NCBI RefSeq assembly: GCF_023151265.1
Contig: NZ_JAKLJH010000014.1
Span: forward strand, 1-32,513
Length of the DNA stretch: 32,513 bases
Origin: Flavobacterium sp.
GTDB taxonomy: Bacteria; Bacteroidota; Bacteroidia; Flavobacteriales; Flavobacteriaceae
Reading direction: 5' to 3'
Below the pieces are notes generated by a model that ran no database searches, was not told where the DNA came from, and saw only the letters and a list, made by a program, of their open reading frames with translations. Within the stretch, counting starts at the first letter, position 1; each line of letters begins with the position of its first letter. Both the position numbers and the translations under genes were made by a program. Below, one piece after another: positions 23,144-29,933 of the stretch.

Positions 23144-24244
23144 TTACATCGATTTCTTCTGTTTCTCCACAAAACCATCGGCTTGAAGTTTTAGTAATTC
23201 CGTTGCACTTTTCTTTTTGTAGTTATACAATTCTTTATCTTCTTTGATGTCGGCATAGACTTTATCGTAGATTTCTGCATCGGTTTTCTTTTGTAATTCG
23301 CTTTGGTAACGATTTTGAGCTAGCATGTTTTTTATGCCCATTTCGTTATCTTCTTGTTTAAAATCGTATTCGCTTTTTGGTGATAATAATTTGGCAATAA
23401 TTGGCGAAGTTTCAATCGCTAAAAACAATAACATAATAAAAAACGAAGGCAAGAATGGTAATTTATTCAACGCATTAATTCTAGCCATTAAACCGTCGAA
23501 ACCTTCAATAATGGGTTGGGTTTCGGTGACTTTTTTATCTAAATCGGCTTGTAAGGTTTTAGCTTTCGCTTCTAAATCAGTAATCTTTGCTTGGTTTGCA
23601 GCTTTTAATGTCGCTAAATCTTGCAAAGCAGCATTGTGTTTCTCACGTTTCTCTTTATAAACTGGACCTTTGCCTAACTTTTTAGTTCCGGCAGTTCCTT
23701 CGGCTTCGGTAATGTAAACCGAATATAAATCGTTTACTTCTTTCTCTTTTTTAAGAATATCCGATTTTAAACTATCAATTTGGGTTTTGTTTTTATCTAA
23801 ATCCGATTGAAAATAATTGGCTACTTGTTTTTTGTTGGCCAACATCATTTCGTTCTTTTCTTTTAGTAAAACCGTATTGATTTCTTTTTCGAAGATTTTA
23901 ATTTCCAAAGGTTTTGAAATTACGATAGCAATAATAATCGCTAAAGCAATACGCGGAGTAGCTTGAATGAATTCGTCTAAAAAGCTGTCTCTTTTTTTAA
24001 TGGTTGAAACAATAAATCGGTCTAAATTAAAAATAAGCAAACCCCAAACTAGTCCGAAAGCTATAGCAATAAAAGCATTGTCGAAAACAGTAAAAAGCGC
24101 ATAAGCACTCGCAATAAAAGCCATTACGGCGGTGAAGAAAACGGTAGCTCCAATTCCGGCATATTTGTTTTGCTCGCCATTAGAACAGCCGTTAATTATG
24201 TCGGAATCTACGCCCGAGCATAACATAAAAAATCGTTTTAACAT
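23144..24244 (-). CDS. DUF4407 membrane protein with a coiled coil
   Basis: The 366-residue protein matches DUF4407. It begins with a short cysteine-containing segment (FMLCSGVDSDIINGCSNGEQNKYAGIG), followed by about four membrane helices: roughly 30-52, 58-78, 95-115 and 257-277. Between the third and fourth lies a long coiled coil (about 125-240). The tail is charged. Members occur mainly in Bacteroidota and Actinobacteria and have no defined function. It is transcribed alone. Confidence 0.85.
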   Translation of the reverse strand: MLKRFFMLCSGVDSDIINGCSNGEQNKYAGIGATVFFTAVMAFIASAYALFTVFDNAFIAIAFGLVWGLLIFNLDRFIVSTIKKRDSFLDEFIQATPRIALAIIIAIVISKPLEIKIFEKEINTVLLKEKNEMMLANKKQVANYFQSDLDKNKTQIDSLKSDILKKEKEVNDLYSVYITEAEGTAGTKKLGKGPVYKEKREKHNAALQDLATLKAANQAKITDLEAKAKTLQADLDKKVTETQPIIEGFDGLMARINALNKLPFLPSFFIMLLFLAIETSPIIAKLLSPKSEYDFKQEDNEMGIKNMLAQNRYQSELQKKTDAEIYDKVYADIKEDKELYNYKKKSATELLKLQADGFVEKQKKSM

Positions 24245-24334
24245 GATGATTGATTTTGATTGATGATGATTAGTACAAATTTAACGCCAAATGTTTCAAG
24301 TTGTTGCTAATTTGTTGAAAAATAGTTGGTAAAT

Positions 24335-24364
24335 GAAAAAACCCTCACATTGCTGCAAGGGTTT
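24335..24364 (-). terminator. ahcY terminator
   Basis: A 7-bp stem (24339-24345 with 24358-24364) has a 12-nt loop. On the minus strand it runs into a T tract, 40 nt past the ahcY stop codon. Confidence 0.75.
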
Positions 24365-24374
24365 AAAATATTTT

Positions 24375-24402
24375 GAGATGCCGAAACGAGTTCAGCATGA
24401 CA
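24375..24402. repeat. GAGATGCCG...CAGCATGACA short intergenic repeat (copy 2)
   Basis: This copy has the same ends as 16349-16368 with an extra GAAACGAGT in the centre. It lies between the ahcY stop codon and its terminator. The GAAACGAGTTC core resembles repeats frequent in Bacteroidota spacers. Confidence 0.6.
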
Positions 24403-24403
24403 A

Positions 24404-25720
24404 TTAGTATCTGTAATATTCAGGTTTAAATGGACCTTGAACTTCAACTCCAATGTAAGCTGCTTGCTCTGAGTTTAAAGTTTCTAATTCAACACCTAAT
24501 TTAGCTAAGTGAAGCGCTGCCACTTTTTCATCTAAATGTTTAGGTAACATATACACTTCGTTTTTGTAAGCTGCACTGTTTGTCCATAATTCAATTTGAG
24601 CTAACGTTTGGTTAGTAAATGAATTACTCATTACAAAACTTGGGTGACCTGTAGCACAACCTAAGTTTACTAAACGTCCTTCAGCCAAAATGATGATATC
24701 GTTTCCGTTGATTGTATATTTGTCAACTTGTGGTTTGATTTCGATTTTAGAAGCACCATGGTTTTTGTTTAACCAAGCCATATCGATTTCGTTATCGAAG
24801 TGTCCAATGTTACAAACGATAGTTTTATCTTTCATAGCTTCAAAGTGACGACCAATAACGATATCTTTATTTCCAGTTGTAGTAATTACGATATCAGCAT
24901 TACCAACAACAGTATCTAATTTTTTCACTTCAAAACCGTCCATAGCGGCTTGTAAAGCACAAATTGGATCAATTTCAGTAACAGTTACAATAGATCCAGC
25001 ACCACGGAAAGAAGCCGCAGTTCCTTTTCCAACGTCACCGTATCCACAAACAACAACTCTTTTACCCGCTAACATAACATCAGTTGCACGACGAATAGCA
25101 TCAACAGCTGATTCTTTACATCCGTATTTGTTATCAAATTTAGATTTTGTAACTGAATCATTTACGTTAATTGCCGGCATGAATAAAGTTCCGTTTTTCA
25201 TTCTTTCATACAAACGGTGAACTCCAGTAGTAGTTTCTTCTGATAAGCCTTTAATTCCAGGAATTAATTCAGGGTAACGGTCAAAAACCATATTAGTTAA
25301 ATCACCACCATCATCTAAAATCATGTTCAATGGTTTTCTATCTTCACCAAAGAATAAAGTTTGCTCAATACACCAATCGAAATCTTCTTCATTTAAACCT
25401 TTCCAAGCATAAACCTGAATTCCAGCAGCAGCAATAGCAGCAGCAGCTTGATCTTGAGTTGAGAAAATGTTACAAGATGACCAAGTAACTTCTGCACCTA
25501 AAGCAATTAAAGTTTCAATTAAAACAGCAGTTTGAATTGTCATGTGAAGACATCCCGCAATTCTAGCTCCTTTTAAAGGTTGAGATGCTCCGTATTCAGC
25601 TCTTAAAGCCATTAAACCTGGCATTTCAGCTTCAGCTAATTCAATTTCTTTTCTTCCCCAAGCTGCAAGCGAAATATCTTTCACTTTATAAGCTACATAA
25701 GGTAATGTTTGTGTACTCAT
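24404..25720 (-). CDS. ahcY: Adenosylhomocysteinase
   Basis: AhcY hydrolyses S-adenosylhomocysteine to adenosine and homocysteine, removing the inhibitory product of methyltransferases. The 438-residue protein has the NAD-binding motif GYGDVGKG near residue 225, [27 protein letters not shown]...PQVDKY and the terminal PFKPEYYRY expected for SAHase. The length fits the family. It has its own promoter and terminator. No SAH riboswitch was seen in its short leader. Confidence 0.97.
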   Translation of the reverse strand: MSTQTLPYVAYKVKDISLAAWGRKEIELAEAEMPGLMALRAEYGASQPLKGARIAGCLHMTIQTAVLIETLIALGAEVTWSSCNIFSTQDQAAAAIAAAGIQVYAWKGLNEEDFDWCIEQTLFFGEDRKPLNMILDDGGDLTNMVFDRYPELIPGIKGLSEETTTGVHRLYERMKNGTLFMPAINVNDSVTKSKFDNKYGCKESAVDAIRRATDVMLAGKRVVVCGYGDVGKGTAASFRGAGSIVTVTEIDPICALQAAMDGFEVKKLDTVVGNADIVITTTGNKDIVIGRHFEAMKDKTIVCNIGHFDNEIDMAWLNKNHGASKIEIKPQVDKYTINGNDIIILAEGRLVNLGCATGHPSFVMSNSFTNQTLAQIELWTNSAAYKNEVYMLPKHLDEKVAALHLAKLGVELETLNSEQAAYIGVEVQGPFKPEYYRY

Positions 25721-25756
25721 CTATTATGTATATTTGTATATTCTAAAATTAGAGCG

Positions 25757-25789
25757 CAAAATTACAAAATAACTTTTTATTTTTTCAAA
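25757..25789 (-). promoter_or_regulatory. ahcY promoter
   Basis: On the minus strand TAATTTTG (25757-25764) and TTTG (25786-25789) are 21 bp apart, a good match to the Bacteroidota -7/-33 elements, about 37 nt before the ahcY ATG. Confidence 0.7.
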
Positions 25790-25850
25790 GATTTCTATTA
25801 ATTTGTGAATTGTTTAGTTTTCTAATGATTTGAAAAACAACAAAATATAA

Positions 25851-26480
25851 ATGCCGCTATATAAAATTATACATATAAACGAAACCACAACTGCGTACTT
25901 TTGGCATATTACTGAAGACGTAACTTCATTATTTAGAGCGGTTTCGTTAAAAGATACTTCGCTTTTTCGTTTAGAAGGAATGAAATCGGAAGAACACCAG
26001 AGAGGATTTTTAGCGGTTCGAATGTTATTACAACATTTAGGTTACACCGATTATGATTTAACATATGATGAAGCAGGTAAGCCACATCTAAGTGATCGTA
26101 AACATATTTCTATATCACATTCGCACGAATTTTCATGTATTTGCATTAGTAATGAATTGATGGGAATCGATTTGGAAAAACTCAAAGACAAAACACTTCG
26201 AATTGCTCCGAGATTTATGGAAATAAAGCATTTAGAAAATCTTTCTGTATTGGAACAAATGGAGAAAGCAACGGTGGTTTGGGGAATTAAAGAATCGATT
26301 TTTAAAATCAAAAACGAAAAAGGAATCAGTTTTCCAGAACATATTTTTGAAGATGAATTTTGTTTTTCTGATGAAAAATGTGCTGCTGAATTGCATTTTA
26401 ATAACACAATAGAAAAGTTTAAAATTCATTTTTATAAAGTAGAAGATTATATCTTTGTGTGTGCCTTTCCAAATAAATAA
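25851..26480 (+). CDS. 4'-phosphopantetheinyl transferase superfamily protein
   Basis: This enzyme attaches the phosphopantetheine arm of CoA to a serine of acyl or peptidyl carrier proteins. The 209-residue length indicates the Sfp/AcpT-like class. The two magnesium-binding motifs are seen: GIDLE at 105-109 and WGIKE at 144-148. An upstream HISISHSHEF segment completes the pocket. No carrier protein or synthase lies nearby, so the target is unknown. It is the first gene of a tight five-gene operon; its stop codon and the GGGPS start are 1 nt apart. Confidence 0.9.
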   Translation: MPLYKIIHINETTTAYFWHITEDVTSLFRAVSLKDTSLFRLEGMKSEEHQRGFLAVRMLLQHLGYTDYDLTYDEAGKPHLSDRKHISISHSHEFSCICISNELMGIDLEKLKDKTLRIAPRFMEIKHLENLSVLEQMEKATVVWGIKESIFKIKNEKGISFPEHIFEDEFCFSDEKCAAELHFNNTIEKFKIHFYKVEDYIFVCAFPNK

Positions 26481-26481
26481 A

Positions 26482-27198
26482 ATGCAAAATCTCTACCAAA
26501 ATATACTTCAAGCTAAAAAAGACAATCGAAAACTATTGGCTATTCTTATCGATCCAGAAAAAGTTTCGATAGAAAAAGTTTTGGTTTTAGCTGATAAAAT
26601 TAAGACTTCACCCGCAACTCATATTTTTGTAGGCGGAAGTACTTTTAGCGGAACGCATTTGGATGAATTGATAGCGACATTAAAAAAAGAAACACAATTA
26701 CCCATTTTAATTTTTCCAGGTCATCCATCCCAAATTTCCAATGAAGCTGATGGAATTCTATTTTTAAGTTTGCTTTCGGGTCGAAATCCGGAATATTTGA
26801 TTGAACATCATATTAATTCGGTTGAAGCGTTAGAAAAATCAAATTTGGAAATTATCCCAACAGGTTATTTACTTATTGATGGCGGAAAAGAAACCGCAGT
26901 GCAACGTGTAAGTCAAACCCAACCGATTGAAAATAATAATATCGAATTAGCTTACAAAACCGCAAAAGCAGGCGAATTTTTAGGAAAGAAATTAATTTAT
27001 TTAGAAGCAGGAAGCGGAGCTAACCAACACGTTTCATTAGAAATGATTCGTTTTGTATCGCAAAATATTAGAATTCCATTGATTGTTGGAGGCGGCATTC
27101 GTTCTATGAAAACCATTCAAGAAGTGTATGAAGCCGGTGCAGATTTGGTGGTAATTGGAACAGCTTTTGAAAACGATAGTAACTTCTTTTCGCTATGA
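26482..27198 (+). CDS. Geranylgeranylglyceryl phosphate synthase family protein (GGGPS/PcrB)
   Basis: This TIM-barrel prenyltransferase joins an isoprenyl diphosphate to glycerol-1-phosphate. Seen are LAILIDPEKVS near the start, FVGGSTFSG, PTGYLLIDGGKETAVQ and the phosphate-binding GGGIRSMKTIQEVYEAGADLVVIGTA. An in-frame ATG at 26455 would overlap the preceding gene by 26 bp, so the ATG at 26482 is preferred (238 residues). Bacteroidota carry GGGPS homologs despite having ordinary ester lipids. Chain length and use of the product are unknown here. Confidence 0.9.
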   Translation: MQNLYQNILQAKKDNRKLLAILIDPEKVSIEKVLVLADKIKTSPATHIFVGGSTFSGTHLDELIATLKKETQLPILIFPGHPSQISNEADGILFLSLLSGRNPEYLIEHHINSVEALEKSNLEIIPTGYLLIDGGKETAVQRVSQTQPIENNNIELAYKTAKAGEFLGKKLIYLEAGSGANQHVSLEMIRFVSQNIRIPLIVGGGIRSMKTIQEVYEAGADLVVIGTAFENDSNFFSL

Positions 27199-27809
27199 TA
27201 GAGTTTTTATTTTCCCAATATAAAGAGTATTCCAACTTCTTAATTGCATTAGAATTAATTGCCGTTGTGTTTGGAGTTATCAGTGTTTTATTTGCTCGAA
27301 AAAATAATATTTTGGTGTACCCAACGGGTTTGGTAAGTACGATTCTTTACGTTTATATTTTGTTTGAATTTCAATTATATGGCGATTTAATTATCAATTT
27401 TTATTATACGATTATGAGTGTTTTAGGTTGGTATTTATGGTCTAAAACAAAAGACGGAGCAGAAGAATTTCCCATTTCAACTATAAATCGGAAAGAATTT
27501 CTAATTTCAACGCTAATTTTTATAATTACCTTAACGTTTGTTGCATTAGTTTACCATTTTTTTGATAAATTTACCCATTGGACAGCTTATGTTGACGCAC
27601 TCACCACAGGATTATTTTTTGTTGGGATGTGGCTCATGGCCAAAAGAAAAATCGAAAACTGGATTTTATGGATTATTGCCGATGCAATTTCAATTCCTTT
27701 ATACTTTTATAAAGGTTTGACCTTTTCGAGTTTTCAATTTATACTATTTACGATTATTGCTATTTTAGGCTATAAAGAATGGAAAAGATTTTTACAGAAG
27801 ACGATTTAA
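27195..27809 (+). CDS. pnuC: PnuC-family vitamin transporter
   Basis: This 204-residue inner membrane protein has about seven hydrophobic segments and the family patterns NILVYPTGLVSTILYVYILFEFQLYGDLIINFYYTIMSVLGWYLW and NWILWIIADAISIPLYFYKGL. PnuC carries nicotinamide riboside; close relatives (PnuT) carry thiamine. The nearest cofactor clue is the TPP riboswitch-TonB receptor 2 kb downstream, but two unrelated genes and a promoter separate them, so the substrate stays open. It overlaps GGGPS by 4 bp (ATGA) and DUF4301 by 31 bp. Confidence 0.88.
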   Translation: MIEFLFSQYKEYSNFLIALELIAVVFGVISVLFARKNNILVYPTGLVSTILYVYILFEFQLYGDLIINFYYTIMSVLGWYLWSKTKDGAEEFPISTINRKEFLISTLIFIITLTFVALVYHFFDKFTHWTAYVDALTTGLFFVGMWLMAKRKIENWILWIIADAISIPLYFYKGLTFSSFQFILFTIIAILGYKEWKRFLQKTI

Positions 27810-29314
27810 TATACATACAAAATAGAGGAAATTCAATAGAGAAAATTCAACAACAGTTGGATTTTTTTATCCAAGGAATTCCCAAAATTAACTTAGTTCG
27901 CTCAGCAAAAGTAGGCGATGGTATTTGGCAATTTTTAGAAGAGGATACCACTGTTTTTGTAAACTATTTCGATAAACACAAAGCCAATTATTCTATTGAA
28001 AAGTTTGTGCCTGCTTCAGGTGCGGCTACTCGTATGTTTAAATTTTTGAATGAGTTTTTGAATGAGTTTGATGCCGAGAATGACACTATCAATAGTTACA
28101 TCAATAAGCGAAATGCTAAAGATATTTCAATTTTTATTTTTGGATTGAAAAACTTTCCTTTTTATAGAGAATTGAAGGAAAAAACTATTCAATTGTATCC
28201 AAATTATTATTCGTTATCAAGCGATAAAAAATATCACGCATTAATAAAAACATTGTTAAGCAAAGAAGGATTAGATTTTGCTAACAAGCCAAAAGGTATT
28301 TTGCCTTTTCATGTGAGAGATGAGAAAATAATAACTCCAATTGAAGAAAATATTTTTGAGTCCGATTTTTTTAAGAAAGAAAATCAAAAGACAAAAATTC
28401 ATTTTACCATTACTGAAGAATTTCAACCTGATTTTGAGAAAATTACCAATCAATTTTCAGATTGTGAAATTAGTTTTTCGTATCAAAATCAATCCACTGA
28501 TACCTTAGCGGTTAATGAAAATAATACACCTTTTCGAATTGAAGGTAACAAATTGTTCTTTAGACCCGGAGGACATGGCGCTTTGATTGATAATTTGAAT
28601 GCGTTACAATCGGATATAATTTACATTAAAAATATTGATAACGTTTCTCAAAATCATAGAAAAGTAATTGAAACGAACAAGAAGTTATTAGGTGGTGTTT
28701 TATTTTTTGTTCAGTACAAAATTTTCAATTATTTAAAATTACTTTCAAGCGGAAATGTTACCGAAACTCAAATAACTGAAATCAAAGATTTTGCAGAGAA
28801 TAAAACGTCTTTTCCTTTGCCAGAAGAATTCAATTTTTTCCAAACCGAATACAAAATTGAGTATTTAATTAAAGTCTTAAATCGACCTATTCGTGTTTGT
28901 GGAATGGTTAAAAATGAAGGGGAACCAGGCGGTGGACCATTTTGGGTACAAGATGAAAAAGGGCGTCAAACTTTGCAAATTGTTGAATCGTCTCAAATAG
29001 ATTTGAATAATAAATCGCAAAAAAATATTGCTAAAGAAGCTACGCATTTTAATCCTGTGGACATTGTTTGTGGAGTTAAAAATTTCAAAGGCGAAAAGTT
29101 TGATTTAAACCAATTCATAGATCCAAAAGCAGCTTTTATTACCGAAAAAACAAAAAACGGAAAACCAATTAAAGCCTTTGAGCTTCCCGGATTATGGAAT
29201 GGCGCAATGGCAAAATGGACCACTATTTTTGTTGAGGTTCCGTTAGAAACTTTCAATCCAGTTAAAACTGTAAATGATTTATTAAAATCGTCACATCAAC
29301 CTGATAATGGATAA
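27779..29314 (+). CDS. DUF4301 protein
   Basis: The 511-residue cytosolic protein matches the DUF4301 family of Bacteroidota: SAKVGDGIW at the start, VPASGAATRMFK, FRPGGHGALIDNLN, the MVKNEGEPGGGPFWV segment and the terminal LPGLWNGAMAKWTTIFVEVP. The glycine-rich patterns ASGAATRMF and GGHGALI suggest nucleotide or phosphate binding, perhaps a sugar-phosphate nucleotidyltransferase-like fold, which is only a suggestion. No membrane segments. The ATG at 27779 lies inside pnuC, so translation is probably coupled. Confidence 0.82.
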   Translation: MEKIFTEDDLIYIQNRGNSIEKIQQQLDFFIQGIPKINLVRSAKVGDGIWQFLEEDTTVFVNYFDKHKANYSIEKFVPASGAATRMFKFLNEFLNEFDAENDTINSYINKRNAKDISIFIFGLKNFPFYRELKEKTIQLYPNYYSLSSDKKYHALIKTLLSKEGLDFANKPKGILPFHVRDEKIITPIEENIFESDFFKKENQKTKIHFTITEEFQPDFEKITNQFSDCEISFSYQNQSTDTLAVNENNTPFRIEGNKLFFRPGGHGALIDNLNALQSDIIYIKNIDNVSQNHRKVIETNKKLLGGVLFFVQYKIFNYLKLLSSGNVTETQITEIKDFAENKTSFPLPEEFNFFQTEYKIEYLIKVLNRPIRVCGMVKNEGEPGGGPFWVQDEKGRQTLQIVESSQIDLNNKSQKNIAKEATHFNPVDIVCGVKNFKGEKFDLNQFIDPKAAFITEKTKNGKPIKAFELPGLWNGAMAKWTTIFVEVPLETFNPVKTVNDLLKSSHQPDNG

Positions 29315-29708
29315 ATCAATTATTGCATCAGAATTTTCGTTTAAAGCGGTGAGAAGTAGCGGAGCAGGAGGACAAAATGTAAATAAAGTGTCTTCTAAAG
29401 TCGTGCTGACTTTCGATTTAGTCAATTCAAAAGGATTAACAGAAGAAGAAAAAATTTTGTTGCAAGCTAAAATCGCAACTAAATTAACTCAAGAAGGAAT
29501 CCTAATCTTAACTAGCGAAGAAGACAGAAGTCAACTGAAAAACAAAGAAAAAGTTATTAAGAAATGTTTTAAGTTGCTTGAAAATGCGTTGGTTGTTCCA
29601 AAAGAAAGAAAAGAAACTAAAATTCCAAGAGCGGTAAAAGAAAAACGTTTGAACGCTAAAAAAGTAATGAGCGTTTTAAAGCAAAATAGGAAAAAACCAA
29701 AGTTTTAA
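29307..29708 (+). CDS. arfB: Alternative ribosome-rescue factor ArfB (RF-1 domain)
   Basis: ArfB (YaeJ) enters stalled ribosomes and hydrolyses the peptidyl-tRNA. The 133-residue protein consists of the RF-1 catalytic domain with SSGAGGQNVNKVSSKV (GGQ at 21-23) and a lysine-rich C-terminal tail (EKRLNAKKVMSVLKQNRKKPKF) like the one that lies in the mRNA channel. Codon-reading domains of release factors are absent. It overlaps DUF4301 by 8 bp and ends the operon. Confidence 0.93.
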   Translation: MDKSIIASEFSFKAVRSSGAGGQNVNKVSSKVVLTFDLVNSKGLTEEEKILLQAKIATKLTQEGILILTSEEDRSQLKNKEKVIKKCFKLLENALVVPKERKETKIPRAVKEKRLNAKKVMSVLKQNRKKPKF

Positions 29709-29717
29709 AGGTTAAAC

Positions 29718-29749
29718 TTGGAACTTTAAACTAAAGAATCCTATCTTTG
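29718..29749 (+). promoter_or_regulatory. Promoter of the TPP-riboswitch/TonB-receptor transcript
   Basis: TTG at 29718-29720 and TATCTTTG at 29742-29749 are 21 bp apart. The transcript would begin at the very 5' end of the aptamer. Short TTTAAAC words of the repeat class lie between the boxes. Confidence 0.7.
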
Positions 29750-29751
29750 CC

Positions 29752-29833
29752 TCGTCTCAAAGGGGTGCTCTAAATAACGAGCTGAGATCATACCCATAGA
29801 ACCTAGAACAGATAATGCTGTTTAGGGAAACGA
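29752..29833 (+). promoter_or_regulatory. TPP riboswitch (THI element)
   Basis: Conserved parts of the thiamine pyrophosphate aptamer are all present: GGGGTGCTC at 29762-29770, CTGAGA at 29782-29787, ATACCC at 29790-29795, GAACCT then TAATGCTG and TAGGGA. Pairings seen are GGGT (29763-29766) with ACCC (29792-29795), GCTC (29767-29770) with GAGC (29779-29782), CCTA (29802-29805) with TAGG (29823-29826), AACAG (29807-29811) with CTGTT (29818-29822), and TCGT (29752-29755) with ACGA (29830-29833). TPP binding should shut down the receptor gene that follows. Confidence 0.95.
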
Positions 29834-29902
29834 CAAAAATAAATGTGCACGTTTATTAGCGTCAAAGAGTATCAATAATTAATTTTTAATCAAGGAATAA
29901 TT

Positions 29903-29933
29903 ACCCCTTTTATTCGTATTTATTTTACGAATG
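29903..29933 (+). promoter_or_regulatory. Likely riboswitch expression platform (start-codon hairpin)
   Basis: ACCCCTTT (29903-29910) can pair with AAAGGGGT (29759-29766) of the aptamer, an alternative to the aptamer's own helix. Next, ATTCGTA (29912-29918) pairs with TACGAAT (29926-29932) over a 7-nt loop, burying the first two bases of the ATG at 29931. No T tract follows, so control of translation start is more likely than termination. The mutual exclusivity is inferred. Confidence 0.45.

Noticed and set aside
26455-26481. Upstream ATG extension of the GGGPS gene
   Set aside because: It lies inside the phosphopantetheinyl transferase gene; the ATG at 26482 gives the normal family N-terminus.
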